Origin: Parabacteroides sp. TM07-1AC
GTDB taxonomy: Bacteria; Bacteroidota; Bacteroidia; Bacteroidales; Tannerellaceae
Assembly (NCBI RefSeq): GCF_003480915.1
Contig: NZ_QUKD01000001.1
Coordinates: 310,001-374,000 of the forward strand
Direction of reading: 5' to 3'
DNA: 64,000 bases
Both the position numbers and the translations under genes were made by a program. Below the pieces are notes generated by a model. It had not been told where the DNA came from, ran no database searches, and saw only the letters and a program-made list of their open reading frames with translations. Shown piece by piece: positions 1-8,589 of the stretch (its first letter is position 1; the number at the start of each line of letters is the position of its first letter).

Positions 1-278
1 ATTGTCACCCGGTCAAAGTGAGGATCAAGGCGTTGCCAAGGAAGATGTAACAAGCCCAAATGTCTGAAAGCTAAATGGAGTGACTGGCCTTCGTCGAGTC
101 CTCCTACATAATGGAACCCGGTGTCGAAAGCTATACCATGCCGTTTGTAGCTAAGAAGGCAGCCACCGGCTTGTGTTCCTCTCTCAAGCAAAAGGACGCT
201 CATTCCGGCTTGTGAAAGAATGTGGGCACATTCCAATCCCCCCAATCCGCTGCCTATGATAATTACATCGTATTTCAT
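1..278 (-). CDS. FAD-dependent oxidoreductase, phytoene-desaturase-like (N-terminal part, cut by window edge)
   Basis: Reading leftwards from ATG at 278, the first 92 codons are open to the window edge, so the C-terminus is outside. The N-terminus MKYDVIIIGSGLGGLECA is a Rossmann FAD-binding GxGxxG motif, followed by an LLLERGTQAGG segment and FDTGFHYVGGL, as in NAD(P)/FAD-dependent oxidoreductases of the phytoene desaturase/CrtI type. It is the last visible gene of an operon containing ketosynthase, ACP and two hotdog dehydratases, 9 bp after the preceding stop codon. A role in oxidising or desaturating a polyene or fatty-acyl product is inferred from that context. The substrate cannot be told from the fragment. 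Confidence 0.8.
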   Translation of the reverse strand, partial: MKYDVIIIGSGLGGLECAHILSQAGMSVLLLERGTQAGGCLLSYKRHGIAFDTGFHYVGGLDEGQSLHLAFRHLGLLHLPWQRLDPHFDRVT

Positions 279-287
279 TTCGTATTC

Positions 288-686
288 TTACTGCTGAGTT
301 CTGTCAATAATCATATCTCCTTTGTACTCTATGTATGTTCTGTCCGTATCAACTATTGTTGCAGTGATGGTAAATCCATTGTCTGTAAGTGAGATACCTA
401 TTGTCACATTCACTTCCGGACAAACGACAGGTGAAGCAACTGCTGTTAAACGGCATTGCTTAATAGTACTGATCAACAGTTTTTCACCAGTCAACAACAT
501 TGCACATTCTTTGATGGTTTGAATGTTACAAACTCCTGGACAGACCGGATTATCAGGGAAATGGCCGCGATAAACATCACAATCGGACAAAAAGACGATG
601 CGGAAAACTGCGTTCAATTCTTTATTGCATATGTCGGTTATTTTATAATATTTATTCTCTAACAGCATGTCAAATATGTAATTCAA
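288..686 (-). CDS. FabZ-like hotdog-fold dehydratase (short)
   Basis: 132 residues. The segment GHFPDNPVCPGV (residues about 42-53) is the signature of the FabA/FabZ 3-hydroxyacyl-ACP dehydratase hotdog family, in which the His is catalytic. The start overlaps the end of the preceding hotdog gene by 4 bp (ATGA), which implies translational coupling. In type II fatty-acid or aryl-polyene-type pathways such proteins dehydrate 3-hydroxyacyl-ACP. Two hotdog genes in tandem, each about 135 aa, suggest either a heterodimer or dehydration at two stages. The acidic partner residue of the active site could not be confidently placed, so a thioesterase-like role is also possible. Confidence 0.8.
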   Translation of the reverse strand: MNYIFDMLLENKYYKITDICNKELNAVFRIVFLSDCDVYRGHFPDNPVCPGVCNIQTIKECAMLLTGEKLLISTIKQCRLTAVASPVVCPEVNVTIGISLTDNGFTITATIVDTDRTYIEYKGDMIIDRTQQ

Positions 687-1108
687 TTATTTTGCCTAAT
701 GAAAATCTTCATTTGCGTATCAGCGATTATCTCATCTTGAAGGCGAGTTTCACCGGTGATGATGGTCACCCCTGCTATTTCTGTTCCAAGAATAATTGTT
801 GTACGCAATTCTGCTCCTATATACGGACGGCGATAACAATGAAATTTTTTTATTTCACCGATGTAACCTACAGGAGGAACAATAGCTCCTGCAGTTATTG
901 CCTTGTGCCCTGCAAAGGCCGAAGCCGACTGAGCAATATGTTCTATAAGCCCTGACTCCGCCAGCAGACCGTCTTCATCTATAAAATAATTGTCGTACCT
1001 GACTGTGAGCGTAGTTACGGCTGCATCACCGTTCACATCCAGTACTTTATCGACCATTATGATAGGATCACGTTGCGGTATCAGCCTCTTTATATCTTTA
1101 TTATCCAT
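683..1108 (-). CDS. Hotdog-fold 3-hydroxyacyl-ACP dehydratase-like protein (ApeP/FabZ type)
   Basis: 141 residues beginning MDNKDIKRLIPQRDPIIMVD. The LIPQRDPIIMVDKV start is typical of FabZ/ApeP-like dehydratases, and ESGLIEHIAQSASAFAG (around residues 51-67) matches the central hotdog helix, where a Glu/Asp is catalytic. It starts 8 bp inside the end of the ACP gene and overlaps the next hotdog gene by 4 bp, so ACP and both dehydratases are tightly coupled. Known ApeP-type enzymes act in aryl polyene biosynthesis; whether this cluster makes an aryl polyene cannot be seen because the rest lies outside the window. Confidence 0.8.
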   Translation of the reverse strand: MDNKDIKRLIPQRDPIIMVDKVLDVNGDAAVTTLTVRYDNYFIDEDGLLAESGLIEHIAQSASAFAGHKAITAGAIVPPVGYIGEIKKFHCYRRPYIGAELRTTIILGTEIAGVTIITGETRLQDEIIADTQMKIFIRQNN

Positions 1109-1352
1109 TCTGCCCGAAGTGCGATTCTATGTAGTCATAGAGATTATTGAAAGTCTGAATTTCCCGCAAATCAGTTGCCGGTATTTTTATTTTATAGGTT
1201 TGTTGAATGATAGCCACAAGATCCACCAGGCTGAGACTGTCTAGCGAGAGCGTATCCTTAACATTTGCATCCGGTGTAAAAAGGTTAGAATCGACTTCAA
1301 ATTCTTCTGCCAATATAGCATTTACCTGTTTGATAATGTCTTCACGTGTCAT
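1101..1352 (-). CDS. Acyl carrier protein
   Basis: 83 residues, acidic, with the phosphopantetheine attachment motif LSLDSLSLVDLV, in which the Ser after LD (about residue 38) would carry the prosthetic group. The size is normal for an ACP. It lies between the ketosynthase gene (22 bp upstream) and two hotdog genes (8 bp overlap), so it is a dedicated carrier for this cluster rather than the housekeeping AcpP, which normally sits next to fabF and ribosomal or rnc genes. No phosphopantetheinyl transferase gene is visible in the window. Confidence 0.92.
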   Translation of the reverse strand: MTREDIIKQVNAILAEEFEVDSNLFTPDANVKDTLSLDSLSLVDLVAIIQQTYKIKIPATDLREIQTFNNLYDYIESHFGQNG

Positions 1353-1374
1353 AATAATCTATTTTATTTGTTTA

Positions 1375-2595
1375 TTATAAGTTTTTTACAATAAGGGTTG
1401 AGTTTGTTCCACCAAATCCGAACGAATTGGAAAGGAATATGTCGAAATGTTTTTCGTATGTTTCCGGTACGACATTGATGGAAGCCATTTTTTCGTCGGG
1501 ATTTTCAAAGTTGATGTTTCCGGCTATAAAACCGTTCTTCATCATTAGCATCGAATAAATCAATTCACTGGCTCCGGCCATCCACATCTCGTGACCTGTC
1601 TGGCTTTTGGTAGAAGTCACCGGCACTTTGTAATCGTCAAATATTTGTGCTATGGCAGATGCTTCCCTGAGATCACCAATACGTGTCGAAGTGGCATGCG
1701 CATTGATATAACCTATCTGGCGTGTAGTTATACCTCCATTCTTCAGGCATAATTCCAATGAACGAGCGGGACCGACTACATTCGGAGTAGAGATATGATC
1801 TCCGTTACCAGAGAATCCCCAACTTACTATTTCTGCAAGTATTGGTGCACCTCGTTTCACAGCATGTTCGTAACTTTCGAGTATTACCGTTGCAGCACCT
1901 CCTCCTGGAACCAAACCATCGCGGTCACGATCGAACGGACGGCAGGCTTTCGCCGGTTCGTCTTCCCGCATGGAGAACGACTGAATACCATCGAACGAAG
2001 CAACACTGTATAAATTGGCCTCCTGAGCACCCCCACATATGATGCAATCCTGTAAGCCACTGCATATGAGGGTCTGTGCCAAACCTATTGCCTGCGAACC
2101 GGAAGCACAAGCCGCTGAGGCTGTCAGATTGATACCGCGTAGTTTAAACAGGCAGGCAAGATTCATTGACACAGTGGAGTTCATAGACTGGAAAATGGCA
2201 CCACTTCCACAAGCTGATGTATCTTTGAACTCACGAAACTTGTCTAGTGCATGCATAGTCGCTTCAGCAACAGAATCGTTTCCATAAATAATACCCACCT
2301 CGTGACCATCTATATAGTCTTGATCCAGTTTGGCATTTTCCAAAGCCGAACGTGTCGCCATATAGGCATATTGTGCTTCTTCGGGCATGAACTGTCGCAA
2401 ATTTCGCGGAAGAAACGGCTTGATGTCAGGTAGTTCTATGTTAGCGCATAAAGCGGAACGAAATCCGGCATCCTTACGTTCCTGTCTAAAGATGATGCCA
2501 CTCTTCCCATTATACAGCGAATCGCGTACATCTTCAAGTGTCTTTCCCAGGCATGACCATATGCCCATGCCCGTTATCACTACTCTTTTTTCCAT
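1375..2595 (-). CDS. Beta-ketoacyl-ACP synthase II-like ketosynthase
   Basis: 406 residues, the usual KAS II length. The thiolase-fold catalytic triad is visible: Cys in ASAACASGSQAIG (about residue 163), His in YINAHATSTRIGD (about 300) and His in TKSQTGHEMWMAGASE (about 335). The C-terminus has the FGFGGTNSTLI motif. It condenses an acyl chain with malonyl-ACP. The normal KAS II motif STKSMTGHxLGAAG is altered to TKSQTGHEMWMAGA, which lines part of the acyl pocket region, so a non-standard chain is plausible. It follows the GNAT-like gene by 11 bp and precedes the ACP gene. Confidence 0.92.
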   Translation of the reverse strand: MEKRVVITGMGIWSCLGKTLEDVRDSLYNGKSGIIFRQERKDAGFRSALCANIELPDIKPFLPRNLRQFMPEEAQYAYMATRSALENAKLDQDYIDGHEVGIIYGNDSVAEATMHALDKFREFKDTSACGSGAIFQSMNSTVSMNLACLFKLRGINLTASAACASGSQAIGLAQTLICSGLQDCIICGGAQEANLYSVASFDGIQSFSMREDEPAKACRPFDRDRDGLVPGGGAATVILESYEHAVKRGAPILAEIVSWGFSGNGDHISTPNVVGPARSLELCLKNGGITTRQIGYINAHATSTRIGDLREASAIAQIFDDYKVPVTSTKSQTGHEMWMAGASELIYSMLMMKNGFIAGNINFENPDEKMASINVVPETYEKHFDIFLSNSFGFGGTNSTLIVKNL

Positions 2596-2606
2596 ATTTT
2601 TTTCGT

Positions 2607-3743
2607 TTATAATTTCTTTTTATAGCATCGCCTTCTTTTGGTAAAAGTGGGATGCAGAGGTTTCCATTGTGTCAGTTCTCTGATGTTATCTTCCAGTTGC
2701 GGACCTGTTTCTGCCCACTTAAAGTTACATTTATTATAGATCGGTATAAGATCATCAAAAAACAGTGCATTTACACCTAACCCCTGATAATCCGGACGAA
2801 CTGCCATTAATAAAAGTTCAGCTTTCTCTTCTCTTTTCCATTTCAAGGACCGAACCAAGTGATACCATCCAGAAGGGAAAAGTTTTCCTTTAGCTTTTTG
2901 CAGTGCATGTGACAAACTGCCCATTGTTATTGCTACTCCTACAACTTCACCTTCTTCATTTTCGACAACAGGCAACAATTGTTTATCAACCAAAGGCAGG
3001 TATCGTTTAATATATAGATCAATCTGTTTGTCAGATAGTTCAGTATACCCGAAAAGAGGTGCATAAGCAACATTCAATAAGTTAAATACTTTTTTTCCGT
3101 ACCCATGCTCTGATATATCTGTATTCGTCAACTTCCTGACATGCAATCCGAACATCTCTTTTGCCAGTTTGGCTACGCGAGTATATTTTGGAGGGACCTC
3201 TTCCGGTACTTCAATACACACTTGTACCCAGTCTACCTCTTTCTCATAGCCTAAAGCATCCATATGTTCGGGATAATAAGGATAGTTATATATCGCAATC
3301 ATCGACCCCAACTTATCGAAATCTTCAATGAGCATACCTTCCTTGTCAAAGTCAAAAATACCCATCGGTCCCTGTATATATTCCATCCCCCGTTCTTTAC
3401 CCCATTGTTCCACTGCTTTTAGTAAAGCGGCTGACACTTCCGGATCATCGATAAATTCAATGAAGCCAAACCTGGCATTTTTTCTTTGCCACTTCTCATT
3501 CGCATGGTGATTGATAATACCGGCAATGCGACCTACAGGCTTCCCTTCTTCGTTGTATGCAATGAAAGGTTGTATATCGGTAAACTCCAGTCCTGCATTT
3601 TTAGACGGATCAAACGTTTCGCGAATATCCATTTCCAAGTCAGGTACATAGTATTGACAGCCAGCATATAACCTGCCTGGAAACTTCACGAAATCGTCCA
3701 TTTCGCGTTTTATTCCAACCTTTTTTACATTAACAATTTTCAT
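2607..3743 (-). CDS. GNAT-like acyltransferase-family protein of unknown substrate
   Basis: 378 residues. The C-terminal third contains a GNAT-type acyl-CoA binding stretch (LLLMAVRPDYQGLGVNAL, about residues 310-327), and the N-terminal half has a second, degenerate GNAT-like region (VGRIAGIINHHANEKW, RFGFIEFIDD). This architecture is common in Bacteroidetes proteins annotated only as hypothetical or N-acetyltransferase. It is the first gene of the minus-strand operon and leads into the ketosynthase after 11 bp. Upstream, a 7/8 match to the -7 box reads TCGCTTTG at 3779-3786. An N- or O-acylation step in the lipid/polyene pathway is a guess from position only. Confidence 0.6.
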   Translation of the reverse strand: MKIVNVKKVGIKREMDDFVKFPGRLYAGCQYYVPDLEMDIRETFDPSKNAGLEFTDIQPFIAYNEEGKPVGRIAGIINHHANEKWQRKNARFGFIEFIDDPEVSAALLKAVEQWGKERGMEYIQGPMGIFDFDKEGMLIEDFDKLGSMIAIYNYPYYPEHMDALGYEKEVDWVQVCIEVPEEVPPKYTRVAKLAKEMFGLHVRKLTNTDISEHGYGKKVFNLLNVAYAPLFGYTELSDKQIDLYIKRYLPLVDKQLLPVVENEEGEVVGVAITMGSLSHALQKAKGKLFPSGWYHLVRSLKWKREEKAELLLMAVRPDYQGLGVNALFFDDLIPIYNKCNFKWAETGPQLEDNIRELTQWKPLHPTFTKRRRCYKKKL

Positions 3744-3862
3744 AATGAGAGTAAATTTATGAAAGGTTTATTTAATTCCAAAGCGAGTAAAAATAGCTGC
3801 GACTTATCCACCAATATTGAAGAATTTGAGAATATTTCCGGAAAAGTGCAGGAGATATGAGC

Positions 3863-4780
3863 TCATTTTTTATATCCTAACTGTTTACGAAACTCTTTAG
3901 GAGAACATCCCAAATGTGACTTTACATATTTTCCAAAAAAGGAAATATTGGAAAACTCCAGGTATTCGGATATCTCTTTAATAGACTTATCCGTATGTGT
4001 TAGTAAATGCTGAATATCGTCTACGACATATTCATTGATCCAATCCATTGCCGTTCTCCCACTGACTTGTTTACTGACTGTTGAAAGATATTTGGAAGTG
4101 ACAAATAACCTATCCGCATAATAGTTCAGGGTACGTTGTTTTATTTCACTGTTTACCAGTATTTCTATAAACTTCTTAAATAAGATATCACCTTGTTTCA
4201 TGGAAGTTGGAATTGATTCAACCGTATTATGATCCAGATCCGCCAACAATTCATAGATTGCTGCTTTCACAAAAGCGGTCATGATCTCTTTATGATAAGG
4301 CCGTTGGGGAAGCTTCAGTCTTAAACGTATTATCTCAGAGTACAGAGAAAACAATTGTTGACTATCTTCACCTATACAAATGACTGGATTTTGACTGAAC
4401 AACAGGAACTTATTCCAAATATCACTTCCATTATGAAGGATATTTTGGACAATCCGGGTAGAAAGGCACACAGCATTACCCTTGAAGTAAGAGATGTTTT
4501 CATGATCATATAAAATAATATTAGGTCTGCAAATCAAAACTTCATGCGGGTGTAGAGTATAGAATTTGCCATTCAAATTTATATGCATCTTTCCTTCCAG
4601 ACAAGCCATTATCATAATCATATCTTTCGACAGCTTGATAGATCCGCGTTCCGTCATGTCCTCCAGGTGTTCTATTACAATAATGTCTTTATCGGTATAA
4701 GTTATACCCGCATTGATCTTTTCACTGGCATCTACAATATCATTTATACCTACTTGCCGAATTGTATTTTCTCTTTCCAT
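3863..4780 (-). CDS. AraC-family transcriptional regulator
   Basis: 305 residues when started at ATG 4780 (MERENTIRQVGIND). An N-terminal sensor domain of cupin-like type (about residues 30-130, MHINLNGKFYTLHPHEVLICRP) is followed by an AraC/XylS helix-turn-helix domain. The second HTH reads IKEISEYLEFSNISFFGKYVKSH, with KEFRKQLG at the end. A longer frame extends 48 codons upstream to 4924, but it would overlap the divergent amidohydrolase, and a TATATTTG -7 box at 4805-4812 lies inside it, so the shorter start fits better. The effector is unknown; the divergent amidohydrolase is the obvious candidate target. Confidence 0.88.
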   Translation of the reverse strand: MERENTIRQVGINDIVDASEKINAGITYTDKDIIVIEHLEDMTERGSIKLSKDMIMIMACLEGKMHINLNGKFYTLHPHEVLICRPNIILYDHENISYFKGNAVCLSTRIVQNILHNGSDIWNKFLLFSQNPVICIGEDSQQLFSLYSEIIRLRLKLPQRPYHKEIMTAFVKAAIYELLADLDHNTVESIPTSMKQGDILFKKFIEILVNSEIKQRTLNYYADRLFVTSKYLSTVSKQVSGRTAMDWINEYVVDDIQHLLTHTDKSIKEISEYLEFSNISFFGKYVKSHLGCSPKEFRKQLGYKK

Positions 4781-4804
4781 ATTTTTCAGATTTTCAACTC
4801 TGTG

Positions 4805-4812
4805 CAAATATA
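4805..4812 (-). promoter_or_regulatory. -7 promoter box for the AraC-family gene
   Basis: On the minus strand the sequence reads TATATTTG, a perfect match to the Bacteroides -7 consensus TAnnTTTG. A TTGG lies about 20 bp upstream as a possible -33 element. It would give a leader of roughly 18 nt before ATG 4780. It is the main reason for choosing the shorter AraC start. Confidence 0.6.
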
Positions 4813-4972
4813 GTCTGATCAAGCTATTCCAATATACTTCATATTCCCCTGAAAGTGTTCTATTTTCCTGATTTTGAGACACTAGAAGCATAACGGAACA
4901 TTTGTTGCACATTTGAGAACACACAATGCATACATCTTTTCATCAATTTTACAACAAAAAGGAAAAACAGAG

Positions 4973-5917
4973 ATGAGTATGAAAAACGCAAATTTACTTA
5001 TAGATGTCCATCATCATTATAATCCGTTACCATTGTTGTCGCTGGATGAAAAGATAAAGCAAATAGTCATGAAAGAAGAAATACGTTTTCAAGATATATC
5101 TGAAAGCCTAAAGATGATGGAAACATATGGAATAACTAAAAGTATCCTATCCTATCCGGCAAATTTTCCATTATTATCAGATAAAGAATATGCTATCTTG
5201 TGCACCCGTATAAATGAGCATTATGCAGAATTAGTGGATAAGTACTTCTGTCTGGGAGCCTTTGCCTCCCTCCCGGTTTCCCGAAATACGGAAATGATGA
5301 TACAGGAAATGGAATATGCTTTGGATATATTGCATTTAAACGGCGTTTTATTACCTACTTGTATTTCTGGTATATATCCGGGATGCGATATTTATAACGA
5401 ATTATACAAGGGGCTGAATGAGCGTAAGGCAACCGTTTTTCTTCATCCTGATGTTTGTATGACAAAGACTGAGAAAACGAATAAACATACTTACGAGTTG
5501 ATAGCCGAAGTAACCAAAGCGGCATGTGAACTTACATTCAACAGAATTATGCATCGGTATCCCAATATACGTTTTATCCTACCCTATGGAGGTGGAAATG
5601 TGTCTTTTTTCTTTCAGGAAATGGAATACGGTATCCTTCATTTAGGGAATTATACTTTCGGTCCATCCAAAAATACGACTAATGGTATAGAATCACACTT
5701 AAAAAGCTTACATTATGATACCGTATTTTTTGACCCAACGAATCGGATTGATTATTTAAGAAGATTTGCTGATAAAAATCATATTCTATATGGAAGTGAT
5801 TATCCTTTTACTTCAATAGACAAAATAGAAAAGAATATGAAAATACTGGAAGTTAGTAAATATGAAGACTATAAAAGCATTATTGAATATTGTAGAAGAA
5901 ATTCTATGCAAATATAG
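4973..5917 (+). CDS. Amidohydrolase-family protein (ACMSD-like metal-dependent TIM barrel)
   Basis: 314 residues from ATG 4973 (MSMKNANLLIDVHHHYNPL), preceded by an AAAAGG purine stretch. The HHH segment after the first strand provides the HxH metal ligands of the Amidohydro_2 family. Later ligands are likely in VFLHPDV (about residue 170) and LYGSDYPF (about 283, the conserved Asp). LHLNGVLLPTC and HRYPNIRFILPYGGG also match the 2-amino-3-carboxymuconate-semialdehyde decarboxylase branch, whose members are decarboxylases or hydrolases of aromatic or related acids. The substrate is unknown. The frame can be extended to 4913, but ATG 4973 fits the family start. It is divergent from the AraC regulator. 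Confidence 0.85.
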   Translation: MSMKNANLLIDVHHHYNPLPLLSLDEKIKQIVMKEEIRFQDISESLKMMETYGITKSILSYPANFPLLSDKEYAILCTRINEHYAELVDKYFCLGAFASLPVSRNTEMMIQEMEYALDILHLNGVLLPTCISGIYPGCDIYNELYKGLNERKATVFLHPDVCMTKTEKTNKHTYELIAEVTKAACELTFNRIMHRYPNIRFILPYGGGNVSFFFQEMEYGILHLGNYTFGPSKNTTNGIESHLKSLHYDTVFFDPTNRIDYLRRFADKNHILYGSDYPFTSIDKIEKNMKILEVSKYEDYKSIIEYCRRNSMQI

Positions 5918-5927
5918 TCTTTATGTG

Positions 5928-6001
5928 TGACCGCGACAGGATTCAAACCTGTAACCGGCTGATCCGTAGTCAGCTACTCTATTCAGTTGAGCTACGCGGC
6001 C
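5928..6001 (-). tRNA. tRNA-Arg (anticodon ACG)
   Basis: On the minus strand the 7-bp acceptor stem GGCCGCG pairs with CGCGGTC, with discriminator A. The D-arm starts TAGCTC, the anticodon stem-loop is GCTGA-CTACGGA-TCAGC, giving anticodon ACG (Arg, CGU codons), and the T-arm is ACAGG-TTTGAAT-CCTGT. CCA is not encoded. It sits between the amidohydrolase gene and the C-terminal end of the patatin-barrel gene. Confidence 0.95.
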
Positions 6002-6076
6002 AATCTTTCGTGATTGCGAGTGCAAAGGTAGCTATTTCTTTTAAACCTGCAAGTCTTTGCGCTATTTTTTTTCAAA

Positions 6077-8392
6077 TTAATCCAACATTTTTGGATTAAA
6101 GATCAGATAACCGATATTCAGCCCGAAGTTGAAATTCTTGGCCGGATAACTATACCCGTTGGCATACAGGCTGATAGATGCAAAAGGCAATTGAAGAACC
6201 AGAGCAGCCTCCCCCATATACTTAAATGAATGAAGAAATTTACCATAATAAGGAGCTGCCACATATGGATTTTCACTTTTGACTTCTTTCTTTATTTCAT
6301 ATAATGGTGCAAAACCATATAAGTCCAGCCTGAAATGCAGAAGCTTACTGAATTTATAGATAGGTGAAATTCCGGCAGCAAAATATTGATTCGCCCTGAA
6401 AGCTTCGTTGAAAACGATTTTACTATGTGGCGTAGGAGTAAATGCCGGAGCCTGTAAAACCGATGCCGTATAGTTATTCATCAGATTTTTGCTTGACACG
6501 ACCAATTCCCCCTGGAGTCCCAGATTAAAGCGATTACTTAATACTTCATAATGCTGCCACTCCCCTTTCAGCTGCAACCAACTATGAACTTTTTTCTTGA
6601 AGGACCGATTTTCGTTCGTTTGGGATGAAGGATCATAATTCTCCGTTCCTGTGACATACTGTGCAATCAACTGTTGCTTTCGTCCGGATATAGGATACTG
6701 TTTTGCATCCAGTGAATTCCGCTCGATACTGAGTGAACCGCTAAATAGATTGTACCAGCCATGATCAAATTTTGAATTTGGGAGCATCATGCTGTTGCTT
6801 TGATAATAATAATCATTTAGCTGCCCGTAAGCGAATCCTATTTCTGATTTCGCCCTATTCAGGAATGGAAATCCTAACTTCACTTTTGTATACAGTTCTT
6901 TTTGCTGTATAAAGGCCGGCAGAACATCCTCATAGAACAGAGATTGGCTTTCCTGATATCTTTTATCAGAATATACTCCTTCCCAATTAAGATAAGTCGG
7001 AATTTTAGTCTGCAAATAAATTCGTCCATTCAGCAATACTCCGCTAAAAGAGTTTCCCACCTGGAAATTGGCATTGACATCCGCAGCAAATCGACCCAGG
7101 TATTGATACCCCAGTCCCAAGAATAGTTGGTTTGCCTGATGTGATGAAATATTGCCGCCGAAGCCAACCGTTATCTCTTCTTTCATTTTTACGTCCAGAT
7201 ACAGGTCGAACTTTTTCTCTCTGCGGTTGTAGACCGCATGCGGCATAATCTCCCTGATCTTCGAAGAAGTAAGCATCTTGAAATAAGCCCGCTTAAATTC
7301 TTCCATCGAGAAGTCATGATTCATATCACGATGCAACTGCGATTCAATATATTTACGCTGTGATTCGGAAACCCCTGTCACATAGATATTTTGAAAAATC
7401 AATGGAGGCAAACTTTCCTTATAAGCAGCCCTTCTCATATTCACTTCTGCAAGCGGCACTCTGCGGGGAACCCTTTGCTTGATTGAATCGATCATACCCA
7501 TAGTACGTTTATAACCGATATCCATCAGCTCCTTTGCTTTTTGAAAATCCAATAAGGAGACAGTCGGGAAACTGAATTTGATCATCATGCCGTCTTCTTC
7601 GGGAACATCATAATCCGTCTTTTGCATGATCATGGTTTCCAACTGGTTGTATGCACTGTTGGATGGTTTATTGTTTCCTCCTGCCACTGTGGAGCCGAAG
7701 ATGAAATCAGGATGAAAAGCCTCTTTCATCGGACCGACCGGGAAATTATCGTAAATACCGCCGTCAAACAAAGGGACACTATCCTTCCAAATCGGTTGAA
7801 AGAAGAAAGGAAAGGTCATGGAAGCACGAACGGCATCCCCTAAGTCTCCATTCTTGAAGATGATTGCTTTCTTATTATAAATATCGGAACCGACACAGCG
7901 GAACGGAACGAACAGATTATCAAAATTCCATCCAGCCTTGGCTGTTGCCTGCGAGAAAAGAGCCATAAAAGCCTGATTCATCTGGATCGGATTGATAAGG
8001 CTCTGTGGCAAAAAGTTTGCTTTTATCTGCAGGGAGTCGGTCATGTCGATAGAGAAATGACCAAATTCAGGAGTTGGGTCCGGTCGCTTGAAATAATATT
8101 TATACTCATTCTCAACCGTTCCCGTCTGCCAGTAACCGAACTCTTCGGACAACATTAATGCCAGCATTTCTTCCGGCGAATATCCCATAGCATACAAACT
8201 ACCGATAATGGATCCGATAGAAGTACCAGTTATATAGTCGATAGGTATTCCATTTTCTTCCAGCGCTTTTATTACCCCGATATGTGCAGCACCTTTCGCA
8301 CCTCCTCCACTTAATACCAACCCTACTTTCTGGGCATTGAGCAGTTGCAGGGAGAGCAGAAAAAAGGTTGCCAGAACAGCTACTTTCTTCAT
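6077..8392 (-). CDS. Patatin-like phospholipase with POTRA and outer-membrane beta-barrel (type Vd autotransporter-like)
   Basis: 771 residues from ATG 8392 (a GTG lies 6 bp upstream). There is a signal peptide ending around LLNAQ. The patatin domain (about residues 22-215) has the oxyanion motif SGGGAKGAAHIG, nucleophile motif GTSIGS and catalytic DGG in LFDGGIYDNFP. A POTRA-like segment follows (about residues 325-395, IYVTGVSESQRKYIES), then a C-terminal beta-barrel of the BamA/surface-antigen type with alternating aromatic strands to the end. This order is that of the PlpD group of type Vd autotransporters, so the lipase may be exported through its own barrel. The gene is monocistronic. 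Confidence 0.9.
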   Translation of the reverse strand: MKKVAVLATFFLLSLQLLNAQKVGLVLSGGGAKGAAHIGVIKALEENGIPIDYITGTSIGSIIGSLYAMGYSPEEMLALMLSEEFGYWQTGTVENEYKYYFKRPDPTPEFGHFSIDMTDSLQIKANFLPQSLINPIQMNQAFMALFSQATAKAGWNFDNLFVPFRCVGSDIYNKKAIIFKNGDLGDAVRASMTFPFFFQPIWKDSVPLFDGGIYDNFPVGPMKEAFHPDFIFGSTVAGGNNKPSNSAYNQLETMIMQKTDYDVPEEDGMMIKFSFPTVSLLDFQKAKELMDIGYKRTMGMIDSIKQRVPRRVPLAEVNMRRAAYKESLPPLIFQNIYVTGVSESQRKYIESQLHRDMNHDFSMEEFKRAYFKMLTSSKIREIMPHAVYNRREKKFDLYLDVKMKEEITVGFGGNISSHQANQLFLGLGYQYLGRFAADVNANFQVGNSFSGVLLNGRIYLQTKIPTYLNWEGVYSDKRYQESQSLFYEDVLPAFIQQKELYTKVKLGFPFLNRAKSEIGFAYGQLNDYYYQSNSMMLPNSKFDHGWYNLFSGSLSIERNSLDAKQYPISGRKQQLIAQYVTGTENYDPSSQTNENRSFKKKVHSWLQLKGEWQHYEVLSNRFNLGLQGELVVSSKNLMNNYTASVLQAPAFTPTPHSKIVFNEAFRANQYFAAGISPIYKFSKLLHFRLDLYGFAPLYEIKKEVKSENPYVAAPYYGKFLHSFKYMGEAALVLQLPFASISLYANGYSYPAKNFNFGLNIGYLIFNPKMLD

Positions 8393-8418
8393 AATCACTT
8401 TTTCTCTGTTTACATCTT

Positions 8419-8426
8419 CAAATGTA
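8419..8426 (-). promoter_or_regulatory. -7 promoter box for the patatin-barrel gene
   Basis: The minus strand reads TACATTTG, matching TAnnTTTG, 27 bp upstream of ATG 8392. No clear -33 TTTG element was found at the usual spacing. Confidence 0.5.
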
Positions 8427-8544
8427 AAGCTAATTTCTCAAACTACAAGGAGAGTTGATTGTATATTGTGGAAATATTTAGGGGAGTAATTGAAAAATAT
8501 TATGAAAATCAATAAATTTCAAGAAGTATTTGAAATATAAATGA

Positions 8545-8552
8545 TACATTTG
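8545..8552 (+). promoter_or_regulatory. -7 promoter box for the PAS histidine kinase
   Basis: TACATTTG matches TAnnTTTG. The expected transcript start (about 8559) coincides with a TTG codon at 8560 that could begin the longer frame, so the ATG at 8590 is the more likely start codon. Confidence 0.5.
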
Positions 8553-8589
8553 TCAAAATTTGCAAGGGGTAAATAATTATTACAGTTTT

